NCBI RefSeq assembly: GCF_947242115.1
Contig: NC_074718.1
Location: 45,548,699 to 45,612,698 of the forward strand
Reading direction: 5' to 3'
Length of the DNA stretch: 64,000 bases
Source of the DNA: Biomphalaria glabrata
Taxonomy: Eukaryota; Mollusca; Gastropoda; Planorbidae
Part shown: positions 24,201 through 29,235 of the stretch, piece after piece
How positions within the stretch are numbered: the stretch's first letter is position 1
Layout of the letters: every line of letters begins with the position of its first letter
Translations under genes and position numbers: made by a program
The notes under the pieces: generated by a model
The model's database searches: none
What the model saw: the letters and a program-made list of their open reading frames with translations, nothing else
Told to the model about the DNA's origin: nothing

Positions 24201-27200
24201 CCTGACTTGTCAAGTTCTTTAAGTTGGTGGTGTATGGTGCAGTTTGCAGAGAGCCTAGATAGTGAGATTCGTAACACTGGTGTCAGAAGTGGGATCGGAT
24301 CGGAATCGGATTGGATTGGATCTACTATGGCTCGTCTGAAACTGCTGTACGAACTTGAATTTAGAGAACTGAAGCAAGAACTCCGTGATCGAGATCTGAA
24401 AACGAGCGGAAATAAAGAAACCTTACAAGCACGCCTCCGAGAATGCATAGTTGAAGAAGAGGAAGATCCAGACACGTATCTGTTTGAAGTCGCACCAGAT
24501 TTTGGAGAGTTCATGAACTCTGTACGAGACGGTATTCGGGCTATGAGTGTGACACTGAAGAAGTGCACCGAGGACTTCTGTAGAGAGATTAAAGAGATGG
24601 GTACCTCAGTGAAGGAAGTGACGAGCCCCGTGGTGAAAACGATGGACGTGGTGGAAGAAACCCTGTACGACAAAAGAGACTTGAAAGATAAAGGAGCTGC
24701 GCCATCGTTAAACAATAAACTACTACCCACCCAAAGCTTTGAAGAAATATGCAATGACAACGGGAATGCTGATGAATGTGGTGCTACCTGTGAATCTGAA
24801 AACAAGGAGTACAGACCTGTGGAGCCGAAAGAGACAGATGAAGAGACAATGGAAGCTGCCCATAGTTCGAACGAATCTTGTGCTGAAGCTTTACCTGATA
24901 TGAGCACCTCAAACAGCAAAACAGATCAAGAGAACGCTGATTCTGCCTACAAGCCTGTTGCTGAGGGACGTTTACATGATGAAAGCTACCAGCGAGGCTT
25001 GGACCCTACAGACGTTCGTCCAGATGCTAAGCTCAGCGAGAGAAGCCCTGGTGGAGATCATGAGAACCCATTGAAACCTGACGAAGCCGTTGAGAGACAT
25101 ATGCAAGTCGAGAGATACCAGCCAGGTCCGCACCTAACAGACGGTCCAGCTGCCAAGACTGGAGATGAAAGTCCTTATGGTGGTGAAGAGAATCCAAGGA
25201 AGCTTGACGTTGAAGTTGATGGAAATTGGCACGATGAAAGTCATCGACCAGGTCTGAAACCCACAGGCGATTGGCCCGTTACTGAGACGAGAGAGAGAGG
25301 TCCTTATGATGAAGAAGAAAGCCGAATGGAGCCTGAAGCCGAAGACGAAGGACCATTGCACGAGGAGTGTTACCAACCTGCCCCACGAGCATGCCCTCCA
25401 AACAAGGCTGAAGATGATGACCTGTCCCACAATTCCCTGGCCTGTGGATTTGAAGCCCATCCCAGTCCTTCTTCGCAAAGCCCTATGAAGCCTTCTCTTT
25501 TGCCAACGATCTTGGTATCCCCAGCCCTTACATCCTATACTTCTCCATGTGCAGAGCGGCTACCCTCAATACCGAAGTACAAGAGAAAGATGCGACCACA
25601 ACATCACTGCAGCCACATGAAGACCAACTGGCGGAGAAGAAGAAGAAGGCGAATTTTTCCGAGTGCATTATGGATGACGATGCGACCACGACATCGATGC
25701 AACCAGATGAAGGCTAACTGGAGGAAAAGAAGAAAACGTTTTCTGAACTCAACGTGGATGACGATGAAAGCACGATGGCGAAGCAACCAGGTTAAGGCCA
25801 ACTGGAGGAAGAGAAGGAAGCGACCATTGCTGACTGCAACATGGATGGCTCCATCAAGCTCAAGAGGCAAGCCAACTGCCACTGATCGACCCCCGCCTGC
25901 AGCGATGAAACTTTACAGCCAATGTCATGATGTTGATTCTGTCCGGGACGGACAGATCTAAGGAGGGGGCAGTGTTATAAACTTGGTGGTGGCACAGAGA
26001 GGGGTAGTGGTGTGTGTGTAGTCAGCCGACGCAAATCGCCCCAGGCCAGCGCTAGACGAGCGGTCAACCGTGACGAGCTACGACGTTCGAGTAGGATCGG
26101 CGTCGTGAACAGAGCTCAGGAGCGTCACGAGAGTCGTAGTCACCTGACCACCCAGAAATGTCGAGCGGCGTTCTGTCCGGTTCTAGAAGGCCAGTAGGGA
26201 CCCTATATAAGAGCGGAGGTGTCGCAGTCAAGACGGTTCAGAAAGCGGGTTCACGACAGGAGTTCAGAACACGGTCGACTACAGCACAGTTCAACGGTGT
26301 GGTTCTGTACGGAGCATTACGACGGTTCAGTGCGGAGTACTGTCAAGTACAGTTGAGACGAACGGCGTCTTGATCTTGGTCTGTGATCGAGTCCGACACA
26401 ACGAGCCCAAGTGTGTGAAGTCAGTCCCGAACTGTTGAACCCAGTGCAAGCCCGGAACGAGACGGAGAGGCCAGTGCAAGACTTGATACGGTGGAACGGT
26501 GTTATTGGAGAGATATTTGTACTGTTCTACGTGCTGCCAATTGTACAGTATTGGCTGTTATTTATGGACATTAAACCTTTACGTTATTTTGGAGCCCTGA
26601 CTTGTCAAGTTCTTTAAGTTGGTGGTGTATGGTGCAGTTTGCAGAGAGCCTAGATAGTGAGATTCGTAACAATATGATAATCTTTATTATCCATAACGAA
26701 ATTTGTCAAACAATTTTAAGCATTAGATAATATACATTATACAGGGGGTCCCAAAAGTTGCTGTGCAGTGAGTGAAAACAAAATGTGTTGATTGTACTGG
26801 AGCAATCAGTCTAGAGAGACATATGTCTGTTTTTACTTTTGAGAAAAGTCTCATTGAATAAAAGCAAAATATGGGTAATTCTATTAGTGTTATTTACTAC
26901 CGAGAGGGAGTGTCTACCAATACAAAAAAAAAACTTACTTAAATCTTCTTAACTTAACAGAAACTTTTGACAGCCTAAATAGCCTGCATAGAATACTGAA
27001 CTAAAATATAGAAACAGTCAATAAGACCAGATTTTAGTACTGTAAAACTTTGACTAGATGATTTTTTTTATGTACTGTAATTGTTAAAATAATAAAGTGG
27101 TTAAACTATTTTAAATAATATATATATATATATATATGCAACTAACCTTGAAAATATTCGGCATGTCCGACTGTTTATTTGTTTATCTGACCTGTATCTC

Positions 27201-27547
27201 CGAAAATCTTCAAAGGCATCCTTAGCGGCTGTTACTGCTAAAACAAATAAAACAGGAAGTGCTGCAACTTCTTTGGCGAATGCATTGACTTGCGGAATCC
27301 AATTTAAAGCCACAACAAAAATGAAGTAAATATTCGCAAAGCGATGAAACTGTTCAAATAAGTTCTTTGGAAAAAAAGTTAATATTGTATATCTTGTAGT
27401 CTTTATAGCATTATCTTTGTAGCCAAAATTAGGATGAAGTTTGTTTTTAATATCTATAGCAGGATCAACTGTATGATTGGGCACTACAGTGCGCATTGAA
27501 GGTTTTATACCTCGGTTCGGCCAACAACGCCGTAGAATGTTCCCCAT
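2997..27547 (-). CDS. ATP10: Class V P4-ATPase (ATP10-type phospholipid/glycolipid flippase), complete, 23 coding exons
   Basis: Flippases of this class move phosphatidylcholine or glucosylceramide to the cytosolic leaflet of plasma or endolysosomal membranes, usually with a CDC50 (TMEM30) partner. All 23 exons join in phase with GT-AG ends and give 1,279 residues; human ATP10A/B/D have about 1,430-1,500, the difference lying mostly in the nucleotide-binding region and the C-tail. Landmarks are TM1-TM2 around residues 70-110 (FEQFHRFAN at 65-72), actuator loop DGES 185-188, TM4 362-365, phosphorylation site DKTGT 415-419, YEAESPDE and KGAD in the N-domain, TGDKQ 780-784, GDGAND 921-926, TM5-TM10 from about 970 to 1179, and a 100-residue tail. 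Similarity in all parts is closest to ATP10, for example [19 protein letters not shown] and [16 protein letters not shown]. Introns carry SINEs, minisatellites, solo LTRs and a young LTR element. The gene is divergent with COMMD8. Assignment to A, B or D is not meaningful because these probably split in vertebrates. Confidence 0.97.
3750..3800 (-). mobile_element. LINE L-A 3' tail fragment
   Basis: Contains CTTATCTTATAAATTACAGA followed by a TTTCAAAAGAGA-like block, the reverse complement of the L-A 3' end. Very short and diverged. Confidence 0.5.
3947..4205 (+). mobile_element. SINE-2 copy, ATP10 intron 22
   Basis: tRNA-like head with box A-like AAGTCGAGAGGCTAAG and box B-like GTGGTTTGACACC, followed by TGCTGAGCGCCTAAAGGCAG and ending GCTATATAAAACGCTATAAT with a TTTATTTATTTG tail. 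Confidence 0.85.
4263..4450 (-). CDS. ATP10: ATP10 coding exon 22 (residues 1118-1179), TM9-TM10
   Basis: Encodes [19 protein letters not shown] (TM9), the conserved luminal HPSNPYWVM, and TM10 ending FVSLLPR, as in human ATP10A (PPSNPYWTM, AALLPR). Donor AG|GTAATG, phase 2. Confidence 0.97.
4601..4716 (-). mobile_element. SINE-1 copy, diverged, ATP10 intron 21
   Basis: On the minus strand it reads GATGGCTGCCTGGTCATGTG, a degraded box A, then GGGTTCAAACCTGCCCGCCA (box B) and a tail. It is clearly older than the copies at 20,124 and 35,247. Confidence 0.7.
4761..4865 (-). CDS. ATP10: ATP10 coding exon 21 (residues 1083-1117), TM8
   Basis: Encodes [15 protein letters not shown] and TM8 ([18 protein letters not shown]), matching AYYDSNVDLFTWGT and LLHLGIETKTW of ATP10A. 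Phase 0/0; donor TGG|GTGAGT. Confidence 0.96.
5113..5335 (-). mobile_element. SINE-2 copy, ATP10 intron 20
   Basis: Minus-strand copy of the ~230-bp SINE-2 unit: TTGCTGAGCGCCTAAAGGCA-type body, tRNA-like head at the high-coordinate end, and an AT-rich TATATATA tract at its 3' end (5,088-5,118). Confidence 0.85.
5392..5472 (-). CDS. ATP10: ATP10 coding exon 20 (residues 1056-1082), TM7
   Basis: An 81-nt exon encoding TM7 ([19 protein letters not shown] then PHL), equivalent to TFWFNMADAAFQSLVCFSIPYL in human ATP10A. Only acceptor CATCTAG and donor TTG|GTAAGT give the right frame; longer ORFs here are in a different frame. Confidence 0.95.
5605..5668 (+). mobile_element. TTAA MITE copy, partial
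   Basis: Begins TTAACTCTTTCTCTCCTAAT and follows the body of the 81-bp MITE found whole at 47,875-47,955 and 60,545-60,625, but the far inverted end is not recognisable. Confidence 0.6.
6058..6930 (-). mobile_element. Decayed LINE ORF2 C-terminus with C2HC finger (RTE-like, family L-B relative)
   Basis: Broken minus-strand frames across 6,930 to 6,520 resemble the RRLRWLGHV...RYxDVCKRDM region of RTE-like LINE ORF2. The frame at 6,278-6,093 ends in a zinc-knuckle-like C-x2-C-x12-H-x3-C module (CDICGRECL...HMRKC). Several frameshifts separate the pieces. It lies in ATP10 intron 19 in the same orientation as the gene. Confidence 0.7.
7889..8089 (-). CDS. ATP10: ATP10 coding exon 19 (residues 989-1055), TM5-TM6
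   Basis: Encodes [20 protein letters not shown] (TM5 end and loop), TM6 ([18 protein letters not shown]) and [15 protein letters not shown], all clear P4 features. Phase 0/0; donor GAT|GTAAGT. Confidence 0.98.
8468..8558. mobile_element. hAT-type MITE with 8-bp target duplication
   Basis: A 91-bp element with inverted ends CAGTGATTCCCAAA and TTTGGGAACCACTG, flanked by a perfect 8-bp duplication GTCTATAT at 8,460-8,467 and 8,559-8,566. The CAGxG start and the 8-bp duplication are hAT hallmarks. It has no coding capacity and lies in ATP10 intron 18. Confidence 0.9.
8711..8990. repeat. 18-bp minisatellite, about 16 copies, ATP10 intron 18
   Basis: Tandem units of AGTGTCTAAAATACAGAA with A/C and A/T variants. 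Since 18 is a multiple of three the array is open on both strands, reading as SKIQKV repeats forward and RHFLYF repeats in reverse. These are artefacts of period, not genes. Confidence 0.96.
9211..9413 (-). CDS. ATP10: ATP10 coding exon 18 (residues 921-988), Mg2+ site and TM5 start
   Basis: Begins [17 protein letters not shown], the Mg2+-binding hinge of the P-domain. It continues with [16 protein letters not shown] and [17 protein letters not shown], ending in the first half of TM5. Donor CTG|GTCAGT. Confidence 0.98.
9976..10030 (-). CDS. ATP10: ATP10 coding exon 17 (residues 903-920)
   Basis: A 55-nt microexon encoding [18 protein letters not shown], matching VVKLVRSKLKAMTLAI in human ATP10A. 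Too short for ORF finding but fixed by the phase of exons 16 and 18, acceptor TTCAG and donor TTG|GTAAAT. Confidence 0.95.
10170..10523 (-). CDS. ATP10: ATP10 coding exon 16 (residues 785-902), P-domain
   Basis: The largest internal exon (354 nt, phase 0/0). It begins [17 protein letters not shown] and ends [12 protein letters not shown], both conserved P4 blocks, and contains [12 protein letters not shown]. The middle ([15 protein letters not shown]-like region) is the variable stretch seen in vertebrate ATP10 proteins. Confidence 0.97.
11538..11766 (-). mobile_element. SINE-2 copy (tRNA-Ser/Leu-like head), ATP10 intron 15
   Basis: Full-length-looking copy on the minus strand: a head like GGAAGCGTGGTCGAGAGGC (box A-like), a GGTTCGACACC-like box B (weak here), body GAGCGCCTAAAGGCAGCA, and an end in GCTATTTAAAAGC. 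The same ~230-bp unit occurs at 3,947, 5,113 and 28,348. Confidence 0.85.
12024..12190. repeat. 21-bp minisatellite, 8 copies, ATP10 intron 15
   Basis: Nearly perfect tandem units of GGGCTGTACTCTCAGACTAC (+T). Because 21 is a multiple of three it is open in several frames on both strands, producing false ORFs. A single diverged relative of the unit sits at about 12,541-12,565. Confidence 0.95.
12687..12790 (-). CDS. ATP10: ATP10 coding exon 15 (residues 750-784), P-domain
   Basis: Encodes [16 protein letters not shown] and [10 protein letters not shown], the conserved GIEDKLQ..VP..I and LTGDK motifs of the P-domain. Acceptor CGCAG, donor CAG|GTGAGG. Confidence 0.98.
12800..12960. repeat. CAACTCTCTATACAAC-type imperfect repeat, intron 14
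   Basis: About eight imperfect copies of a 15-20 base unit (CTCTCTATACAACTATCAA and variants) next to exon 15. It gives short spurious ORFs and no coding signal. Confidence 0.75.
13716..13842 (-). CDS. ATP10: ATP10 coding exon 14 (residues 708-749)
   Basis: Encodes [14 protein letters not shown] and [12 protein letters not shown], matching the VLSKEEYACW..... and LETNLHLLG parts of human ATP10A. The acceptor is the last copy of a minisatellite of acceptors. Donor TTGG|GTAAAT. Confidence 0.95.
13843..14355 (-). repeat. 33-35 bp tandem array made from the exon 14 acceptor, ATP10 intron 13
   Basis: Fifteen units by my count. Read on the minus strand each is a pyrimidine-rich CTCTCTGTGTGTCCAG followed by GTATTTGATATACTTTGTC. 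The real exon 14 acceptor is TGTGTGTCCAG|GTATTG, so the array is an amplification of the 3' splice site plus the first exon bases. Most copies keep CCAG and are decoy acceptors; two have lost the AG. The units are open in some frames, which creates false ORFs on both strands. Confidence 0.96.
14444..14538 (-). CDS. ATP10: ATP10 coding exon 13 (residues 676-707)
   Basis: Encodes [18 protein letters not shown], matching the conserved YA.EGLRTLC.AKR of ATP10 proteins. Acceptor TTTTAG, donor AGG|GTAATT. Confidence 0.96.
14646..14810 (-). CDS. ATP10: ATP10 coding exon 12 (residues 621-675), N-domain
   Basis: Encodes [20 protein letters not shown] and [10 protein letters not shown], the F..L....F.S.RKRMSV and KGAD motifs that bind the ATP adenine. 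Acceptor TTTCAG, donor GAAG|GTCAGT. Confidence 0.97.
15170..15355 (-). CDS. ATP10: ATP10 coding exon 11 (residues 559-620), N-domain
   Basis: Contains [18 protein letters not shown], the universal P4 YEAESPDE motif of the nucleotide-binding domain. Acceptor AACTAG|TC, donor CCAG|GTAAGG. Confidence 0.96.
16157..16262 (-). CDS. ATP10: ATP10 coding exon 10 (residues 524-558)
   Basis: A 106-nt exon, [17 protein letters not shown] onward, in the variable N-domain insert. Supported by acceptor AACAG, donor TCAG|GTAAGT and by exact phase with exons 9 and 11, rather than by strong family similarity. Confidence 0.85.
16690..16905. repeat. ~61-bp tandem repeat, 3 copies, ATP10 intron 9
   Basis: Three copies of a unit reading ACTATCAACTTTAAA.AAAT, CTATACACAGATTTC and AAATAGAATTCTAGT in order, ending ten bases before the exon 9 donor. 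Unlike the arrays in introns 7 and 13 it does not include the splice site. Confidence 0.9.
16915..17091 (-). CDS. ATP10: ATP10 coding exon 9 (residues 465-523), N-domain
   Basis: Contains [19 protein letters not shown], the counterpart of VFDFFIALTICNTVVVTS in human ATP10A, in the nucleotide-binding domain. Donor AAC|GTAAGT. Phase 0 at both ends. Confidence 0.96.
17201..17268 (-). CDS. ATP10: ATP10 coding exon 8 (residues 442-464)
   Basis: A 68-nt exon encoding the acidic/serine-rich [16 protein letters not shown] linker after the P-domain start. This region is variable and much longer in vertebrate ATP10 proteins. Acceptor ATTTTAG, donor TCT|GTAAGT. Confidence 0.9.
17465..17714 (-). repeat. 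49-bp tandem array made from exon 7 end plus its splice donor
   Basis: Five imperfect copies spaced exactly 49 bases apart (tggcat word at 17,471, 17,520, 17,569, 17,618, 17,667, then the real exon copy at 17,716). Each unit repeats GGTGGAGTCAACTATCATCA (coding for VGGVNYHH) and a donor, so the intron holds a row of decoy 5' splice sites. The two nearest older copies keep GTAAGT, the far ones have GTAAAT, and the copy adjacent to the exon has lost the GT. A unit of 49 is not a multiple of 3. Confidence 0.95.
17715..17964 (-). CDS. ATP10: ATP10 coding exon 7 (residues 359-441), TM4 gate and phosphorylation site
   Basis: Begins [15 protein letters not shown], so the TM4 PISL motif of P4-ATPases reads PLPL here. 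Then come the ATP10-specific [16 protein letters not shown] and the phosphorylated Asp415 in [10 protein letters not shown]. The exon ends VNYHHMP with donor T|GTAAGT. The last ~49 bases including the donor are repeated in the intron. Confidence 0.97.
18314..18453 (-). CDS. ATP10: ATP10 coding exon 6 (residues 312-358), TM3-TM4
   Basis: Luminal loop and start of TM4 ([12 protein letters not shown]). The last codon is Gln358, aligned with the TM4 glutamine just before the PISL motif that has been tied to glucosylceramide handling in related flippases. Donor CAA|GTAAGT. Confidence 0.94.
18600..18875 (-). mobile_element. SINE-3 copy, ATP10 intron 5
   Basis: On the minus strand the tRNA-like head reads GGCGTGGTGGCTGAGTGGTA (box A) and GGGTTCGAATCC (box B). 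The body carries GGTACCTGACAGTTGGGGAA and the 3' end GACCACAAGGTCTGAAAGGG then AACTTTACTTTACTAC. Confidence 0.88.
19255..19510 (+). mobile_element. SINE-3 copy, diverged, ATP10 intron 5
   Basis: Plus-strand copy of the same unit: GGTGATGTGGTGCTGTTAGG, GGTTCAAATCTTGGTGAAGA, GAGTACCTGACACTAGCTGA, and an end in CGCAAGGTCTGAAAAAGG. Orientation is opposite to the copy 400 bases away. Confidence 0.8.
19877..20468 (+). mobile_element. Solo LTR, family LTR-2, with a SINE inside (fossil)
   Basis: Starts TGTTATAAC and ends GATCGTAACA, with ATAT on both sides as a likely 4-bp target duplication. No internal region is present, so it is a solo LTR. The reverse complement of 57,551-57,955 matches it over most of its length, including TGAGTCCTTGAAAATG and GAGTCTAGAAGTAGACAGAG. 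A SINE-1 has inserted into it at 20,124-20,302. It lies in ATP10 intron 5, antisense to the gene. Diverged, hence moderately old. Confidence 0.75.
20124..20302 (+). mobile_element. SINE-1 copy inserted in the solo LTR
   Basis: tRNA-like head TGGTCGTGCGGTTTGCG (box A-like), GAGGGTTCAAACCCTGC (box B), then CGTCGTCCTGCGGGAGGTTT, CAACTCTGAAGGAACATCCG and a TTTTACAAACATTTTACA tail. Target duplication AAAATG at 20,118-20,123 and 20,303-20,308. Confidence 0.92.
20534..20665 (-). CDS. ATP10: ATP10 coding exon 5 (residues 268-311), TM3
   Basis: Encodes [19 protein letters not shown], matching the conserved K..N......K.S.LE motif, followed by TM3 ([18 protein letters not shown]). Acceptor TTCCCAG, donor ATAG|GTCAGT. 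Confidence 0.96.
21140..21265 (+). repeat. G-rich ~29-bp tandem repeat, intron 4
   Basis: Four units of the type GGAGGTTGGGGTGGATT plus GGAGAGAGAG. The G-runs could form quadruplexes on the plus strand (the non-template strand is the minus one for ATP10). Confidence 0.85.
21609..21712 (-). CDS. ATP10: ATP10 coding exon 4 (residues 233-267)
   Basis: Contains [20 protein letters not shown], the conserved NLLLRGC..NT segment of P4-ATPases before TM3. Acceptor TTTTAG, donor GCTG|GTAATT. Intron 4 after it carries a G-rich tandem repeat. Confidence 0.94.
22174..22259 (-). CDS. ATP10: ATP10 coding exon 3 (residues 205-232)
   Basis: A short 86-nt actuator-domain exon containing [13 protein letters not shown], equivalent to the CEKPNNDLSRFRG segment of human ATP10A. 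Acceptor TTACAG|ACT, donor TTTGT|GTAAGT. Confidence 0.93.
22578..22788 (-). CDS. ATP10: ATP10 coding exon 2 (residues 134-204), actuator domain
   Basis: Encodes the first part of the actuator domain, with [20 protein letters not shown] and the dephosphorylation motif as DGES (residues 185-188) where most P4-ATPases have DGET. The catalytic Glu is kept. Acceptor CTTTCAG, donor GAA|GTATGT. Confidence 0.96.
22837..23018 (-). mobile_element. SINE-1 copy, ATP10 intron 1
   Basis: Minus-strand copy: head GGATGGCTGTCTGGTCGTGC, box B GGGTTCAAACCCTGCC, body TCCAGCGACAGGTTTGGACT, and a CATGTAAAACATTTTACAAA tail. Confidence 0.92.
23019..23575. other. AT-rich intron 1 sequence, nothing recognised
   Basis: Poly-T runs and AT-rich DNA leading into the LTR element. 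I see no gene, RNA or repeat family here. Confidence 0.6.
23576..24276 (+). repeat. 5' LTR of the intron 1 element
   Basis: 701 bp. It contains a TATA-like CCCTATATAAGAG at 23,806-23,818 and a late ATTAAA at 24,174-24,179, suitable as transcription start and poly(A) signals. GC content is well above the surrounding intron. Confidence 0.92.
24207..25961 (+). CDS. Single long frame of the LTR element: SAP-like head, acidic repeats, basic repeats
   Basis: The frame opens inside the LTR; the most likely functional start is the ATG at 24,327, giving [20 protein letters not shown] followed by [18 protein letters not shown], a SAP/SAF-box-like helix-turn-helix seen at the head of some invertebrate gag proteins. 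Next comes an acidic, Pro/Glu/Asp-rich part with about four repeats of 43-46 residues built on HDESYQxGL...[11 protein letters not shown]. Last is a basic tail with three ~27-residue repeats of [11 protein letters not shown] type. No zinc knuckle CCHC or polymerase motif is visible. It may be a gag-like DNA- or RNA-binding protein of a non-autonomous element. Function is unknown. Confidence 0.7.
   Translation: MSSSLSWWCMVQFAESLDSEIRNTGVRSGIGSESDWIGSTMARLKLLYELEFRELKQELRDRDLKTSGNKETLQARLRECIVEEEEDPDTYLFEVAPDFGEFMNSVRDGIRAMSVTLKKCTEDFCREIKEMGTSVKEVTSPVVKTMDVVEETLYDKRDLKDKGAAPSLNNKLLPTQSFEEICNDNGNADECGATCESENKEYRPVEPKETDEETMEAAHSSNESCAEALPDMSTSNSKTDQENADSAYKPVAEGRLHDESYQRGLDPTDVRPDAKLSERSPGGDHENPLKPDEAVERHMQVERYQPGPHLTDGPAAKTGDESPYGGEENPRKLDVEVDGNWHDESHRPGLKPTGDWPVTETRERGPYDEEESRMEPEAEDEGPLHEECYQPAPRACPPNKAEDDDLSHNSLACGFEAHPSPSSQSPMKPSLLPTILVSPALTSYTSPCAERLPSIPKYKRKMRPQHHCSHMKTNWRRRRRRRIFPSALWMTMRPRHRCNQMKANWRKRRKRFLNSTWMTMKARWRSNQVKANWRKRRKRPLLTATWMAPSSSRGKPTATDRPPPAAMKLYSQCHDVDSVRDGQI
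25973..26671 (+). repeat. 3' LTR of the intron 1 element
   Basis: 699 bp, nearly identical to the 5' LTR, directly after the purine tract and followed by ATAT of the target duplication. Confidence 0.92.
26672..27146. other. Rest of ATP10 intron 1
   Basis: AT-rich. It includes ACAGGGGGTCCCAAAAGTTG at 26,740, which resembles a Tc1/mariner-type terminal sequence, but no second end was found. A (TA)n run at 27,118-27,137 lies just downstream of the exon 1 donor. Confidence 0.4.
27147..27547 (-). CDS. ATP10: ATP10 coding exon 1 (residues 1-133)
   Basis: Start ATG of [10 protein letters not shown], then the P4 signature [17 protein letters not shown] (TM1), TM2 around [19 protein letters not shown], and a donor AAG|GTTAGT in phase 2. 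A 5' UTR acceptor (TTACAG) lies at about 27,627, so the transcript probably begins further upstream with at least one non-coding exon that I could not place. Confidence 0.96.
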
Positions 27548-27626
27548 GTTTATTATGCTTATTGGCTAATAATCAAAGCAAACAGTTTCGATTCACCAAA
27601 GAAATGTTAAGAGTCTTGATACACAT
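27548..27626 (-). other. ATP10 5' UTR segment with probable splice acceptor
   Basis: On the minus strand a T-run followed by GTTACAG lies at 27,627, and the 79 bases from there to the ATG contain no upstream ATG in a strong context before ATGGGGAAC. This suggests that the coding exon begins with a short leader spliced to an upstream non-coding exon. Confidence 0.45.
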
Positions 27627-28009
27627 CTGTAACAAAAAAAAAACTTAATAAATTTCACAGCAACAATTAACAAAATTGATTCAGACAATCTTAAAGACAT
27701 GTCACCATCTTAGCATTCATAGATATTTTTTTAATGTTTATCAAGGAACTATGACTGCGCATGATCCATTTATACATTTCTGTGTCACATTGCTATCATT
27801 TCTATTGACAAATCATTGAAGGTTTTTTCCGGTTACCAAACCAAAATAAAAGTAATAATGTATCCATAGGTAATTAGAAATTTTCTACAAAATATTCACT
27901 TCAAGACACTGGTCAAATATTGTCATAATGTCCTAAAAATAAATATTCTTATTTTTTATGTCATACATTATTAATAACATTCTAAGGATTTCTTTGCTTT
28001 TCATATCTC

Positions 28010-28140
28010 AGATGTTTCTTCAGAACTGAATGAATAACCGAACCATCCTAGCCCAAACCACCCGCATGCTTCCAACCATAGTACATTGAGATGACAGTCC
28101 AGATCTTAAATACCACAACCAGACAGCCATACATTCTAGA
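28010..28140 (-). mobile_element. SINE-1 copy, strongly diverged
   Basis: Minus strand: GTATGGCTGTCTGGTTGTGG, GGACTGTCATCTCAATGTAC, GGTTTGGGCTAGGATGG and TCAGTTCTGAAGAAACATCT follow the SINE-1 order, but box B is mostly lost. Confidence 0.6.
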
Positions 28141-28347
28141 TTCAAATATTCTGGTTCAACAAAAAGAATATATATATAAAAAAGTAGAAAAAATCTAAAA
28201 CAGTACACACTTGTACATGTACAATTTCACAAAATGTATACTTTCAATAACTTTAAAAACAAAATAAAGCACCATCAACACTCGTTGGCCTAATAAACTG
28301 AGGTATGGACACTTTTTATTTGACTAATCAGTTGGTGTTTTTTTAAG

Positions 28348-28560
28348 CGTGGTCGTGGTTGAACTTGGCTTGGCTACCTAGAAGGGGGTTCGACATCCGA
28401 CTCTGGCAGAATTGTGTTTGCTGAGCGCCTAAAGGCAGCACGGAAAACCAACTCCTAGATACCCCCTCCCCCCCACTGGTCCACAAATGAGATTGGACCA
28501 AAAGCGCTCTGAGCATGCTTTAAGCATGAAAGTAGTGCTATATAAAAGCTATAATAATAT
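28348..28560 (+). mobile_element. SINE-2 copy
   Basis: AGCGTGGTCGTGGTTGAACT head, GTGTTTGCTGAGCGCCTAAA body, end GTGCTATATAAAAGCTATAA. The region after GGTCG is shortened relative to the copy at 3,947. Confidence 0.85.
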
Positions 28561-29039
28561 AAAAGCTAATAAATCTAAATAGCTAAAAAAATTTATTAAG
28601 TCTATTTTCTTTTTCTATAAAAGATGAGATCTTCAAATAAATAGACAGCTTCCTATCACAAACAACGTATTGAATCAATAATAAATTCCGACCTGCCTAC
28701 CTAAAAAAGTCTAAAAGTGTAACACTGATGGTCAAAATATATATTTTGGCACCAGTATGTGTAACACTTGAGAGATTGACTACTTTTTTATAAAGTTTAT
28801 AACAAAGAATATTTTTTGAGGTGAGGGATCATCTAGCATTCTAGCCAGTGTAGATTTACTAGAGTCAAGTATAGATCTAACTAATGTAGATCTAGAGTCT
28901 AGATTTACACTAAATCTAGAATCTAAGCTAGAATTCTATATCTAGAAAGTAGAAAGTAGTCTATCTAGACTCAAAATCTAGTCCTATATCCAGGCTCTAG
29001 ACCAAGTATATTTGTATCAATACTGCTTGGAAATATTTT

Positions 29040-29235
29040 ATTCAAATGAACACAGGAATCAGTGTTTCTTTCTTTACATTCCATTTGTATCAATAGTGCT
29101 TGGAAATATTTTATTCAAATGAACACAGGAATCAGTGTGTGTTTCTTTATCAAGTATATTTGTATCAATAGTGCTTGGAAATATTTTATTCAAATGAGCA
29201 CGGGAATCAGTGTTTCTTTCTTTACATTCAATCTC
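29040..29235. repeat. ~65-75 bp tandem repeat, 3 copies
   Basis: Unit TTTGTATCAATAGTGCTTGG then AAATATTTTATTCAAATGA and ACAGGAATCAGTGTTTCTTT, repeated three times with small length changes. Confidence 0.9.

Larger units (their letters stand above)
23576..26671 (+). mobile_element. Young non-autonomous LTR retrotransposon, Ty3/Gypsy-like, no pol (fossil class)
   Basis: Two direct repeats of about 700 bp (23,576-24,276 and 25,973-26,671) start TGTTATAAAC and end TTCGTAACA, with ATAT on both outer sides as a 4-bp target duplication. A primer site TGGTGTCAGAAGTGGGAT at 24,278 matches the 3' end expected of a tRNA-Leu, and a purine tract AAGGAGGGGGCAG precedes the 3' LTR. The interior is only 1.7 kb and holds one long frame with no protease, reverse transcriptase, RNase H or integrase. 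The element looks whole for a non-autonomous type. By eye the LTRs differ at about six bases and one short GT-repeat step, i.e. under 1%, so the insertion is recent. It sits in ATP10 intron 1, antisense to the gene. Confidence 0.9.

Noticed and set aside
24176-24919. 247-codon minus-strand ORF in the LTR element
   Set aside because: Antisense shadow of the plus-strand frame, serine-rich because the sense strand is acidic.
26738-26760. Tc1/mariner-like end CAGGGGGTCCCAAAAGTTG
   Set aside because: No second inverted end or TA duplication was found. A similar word at 13,132 is weaker, so no element is called.
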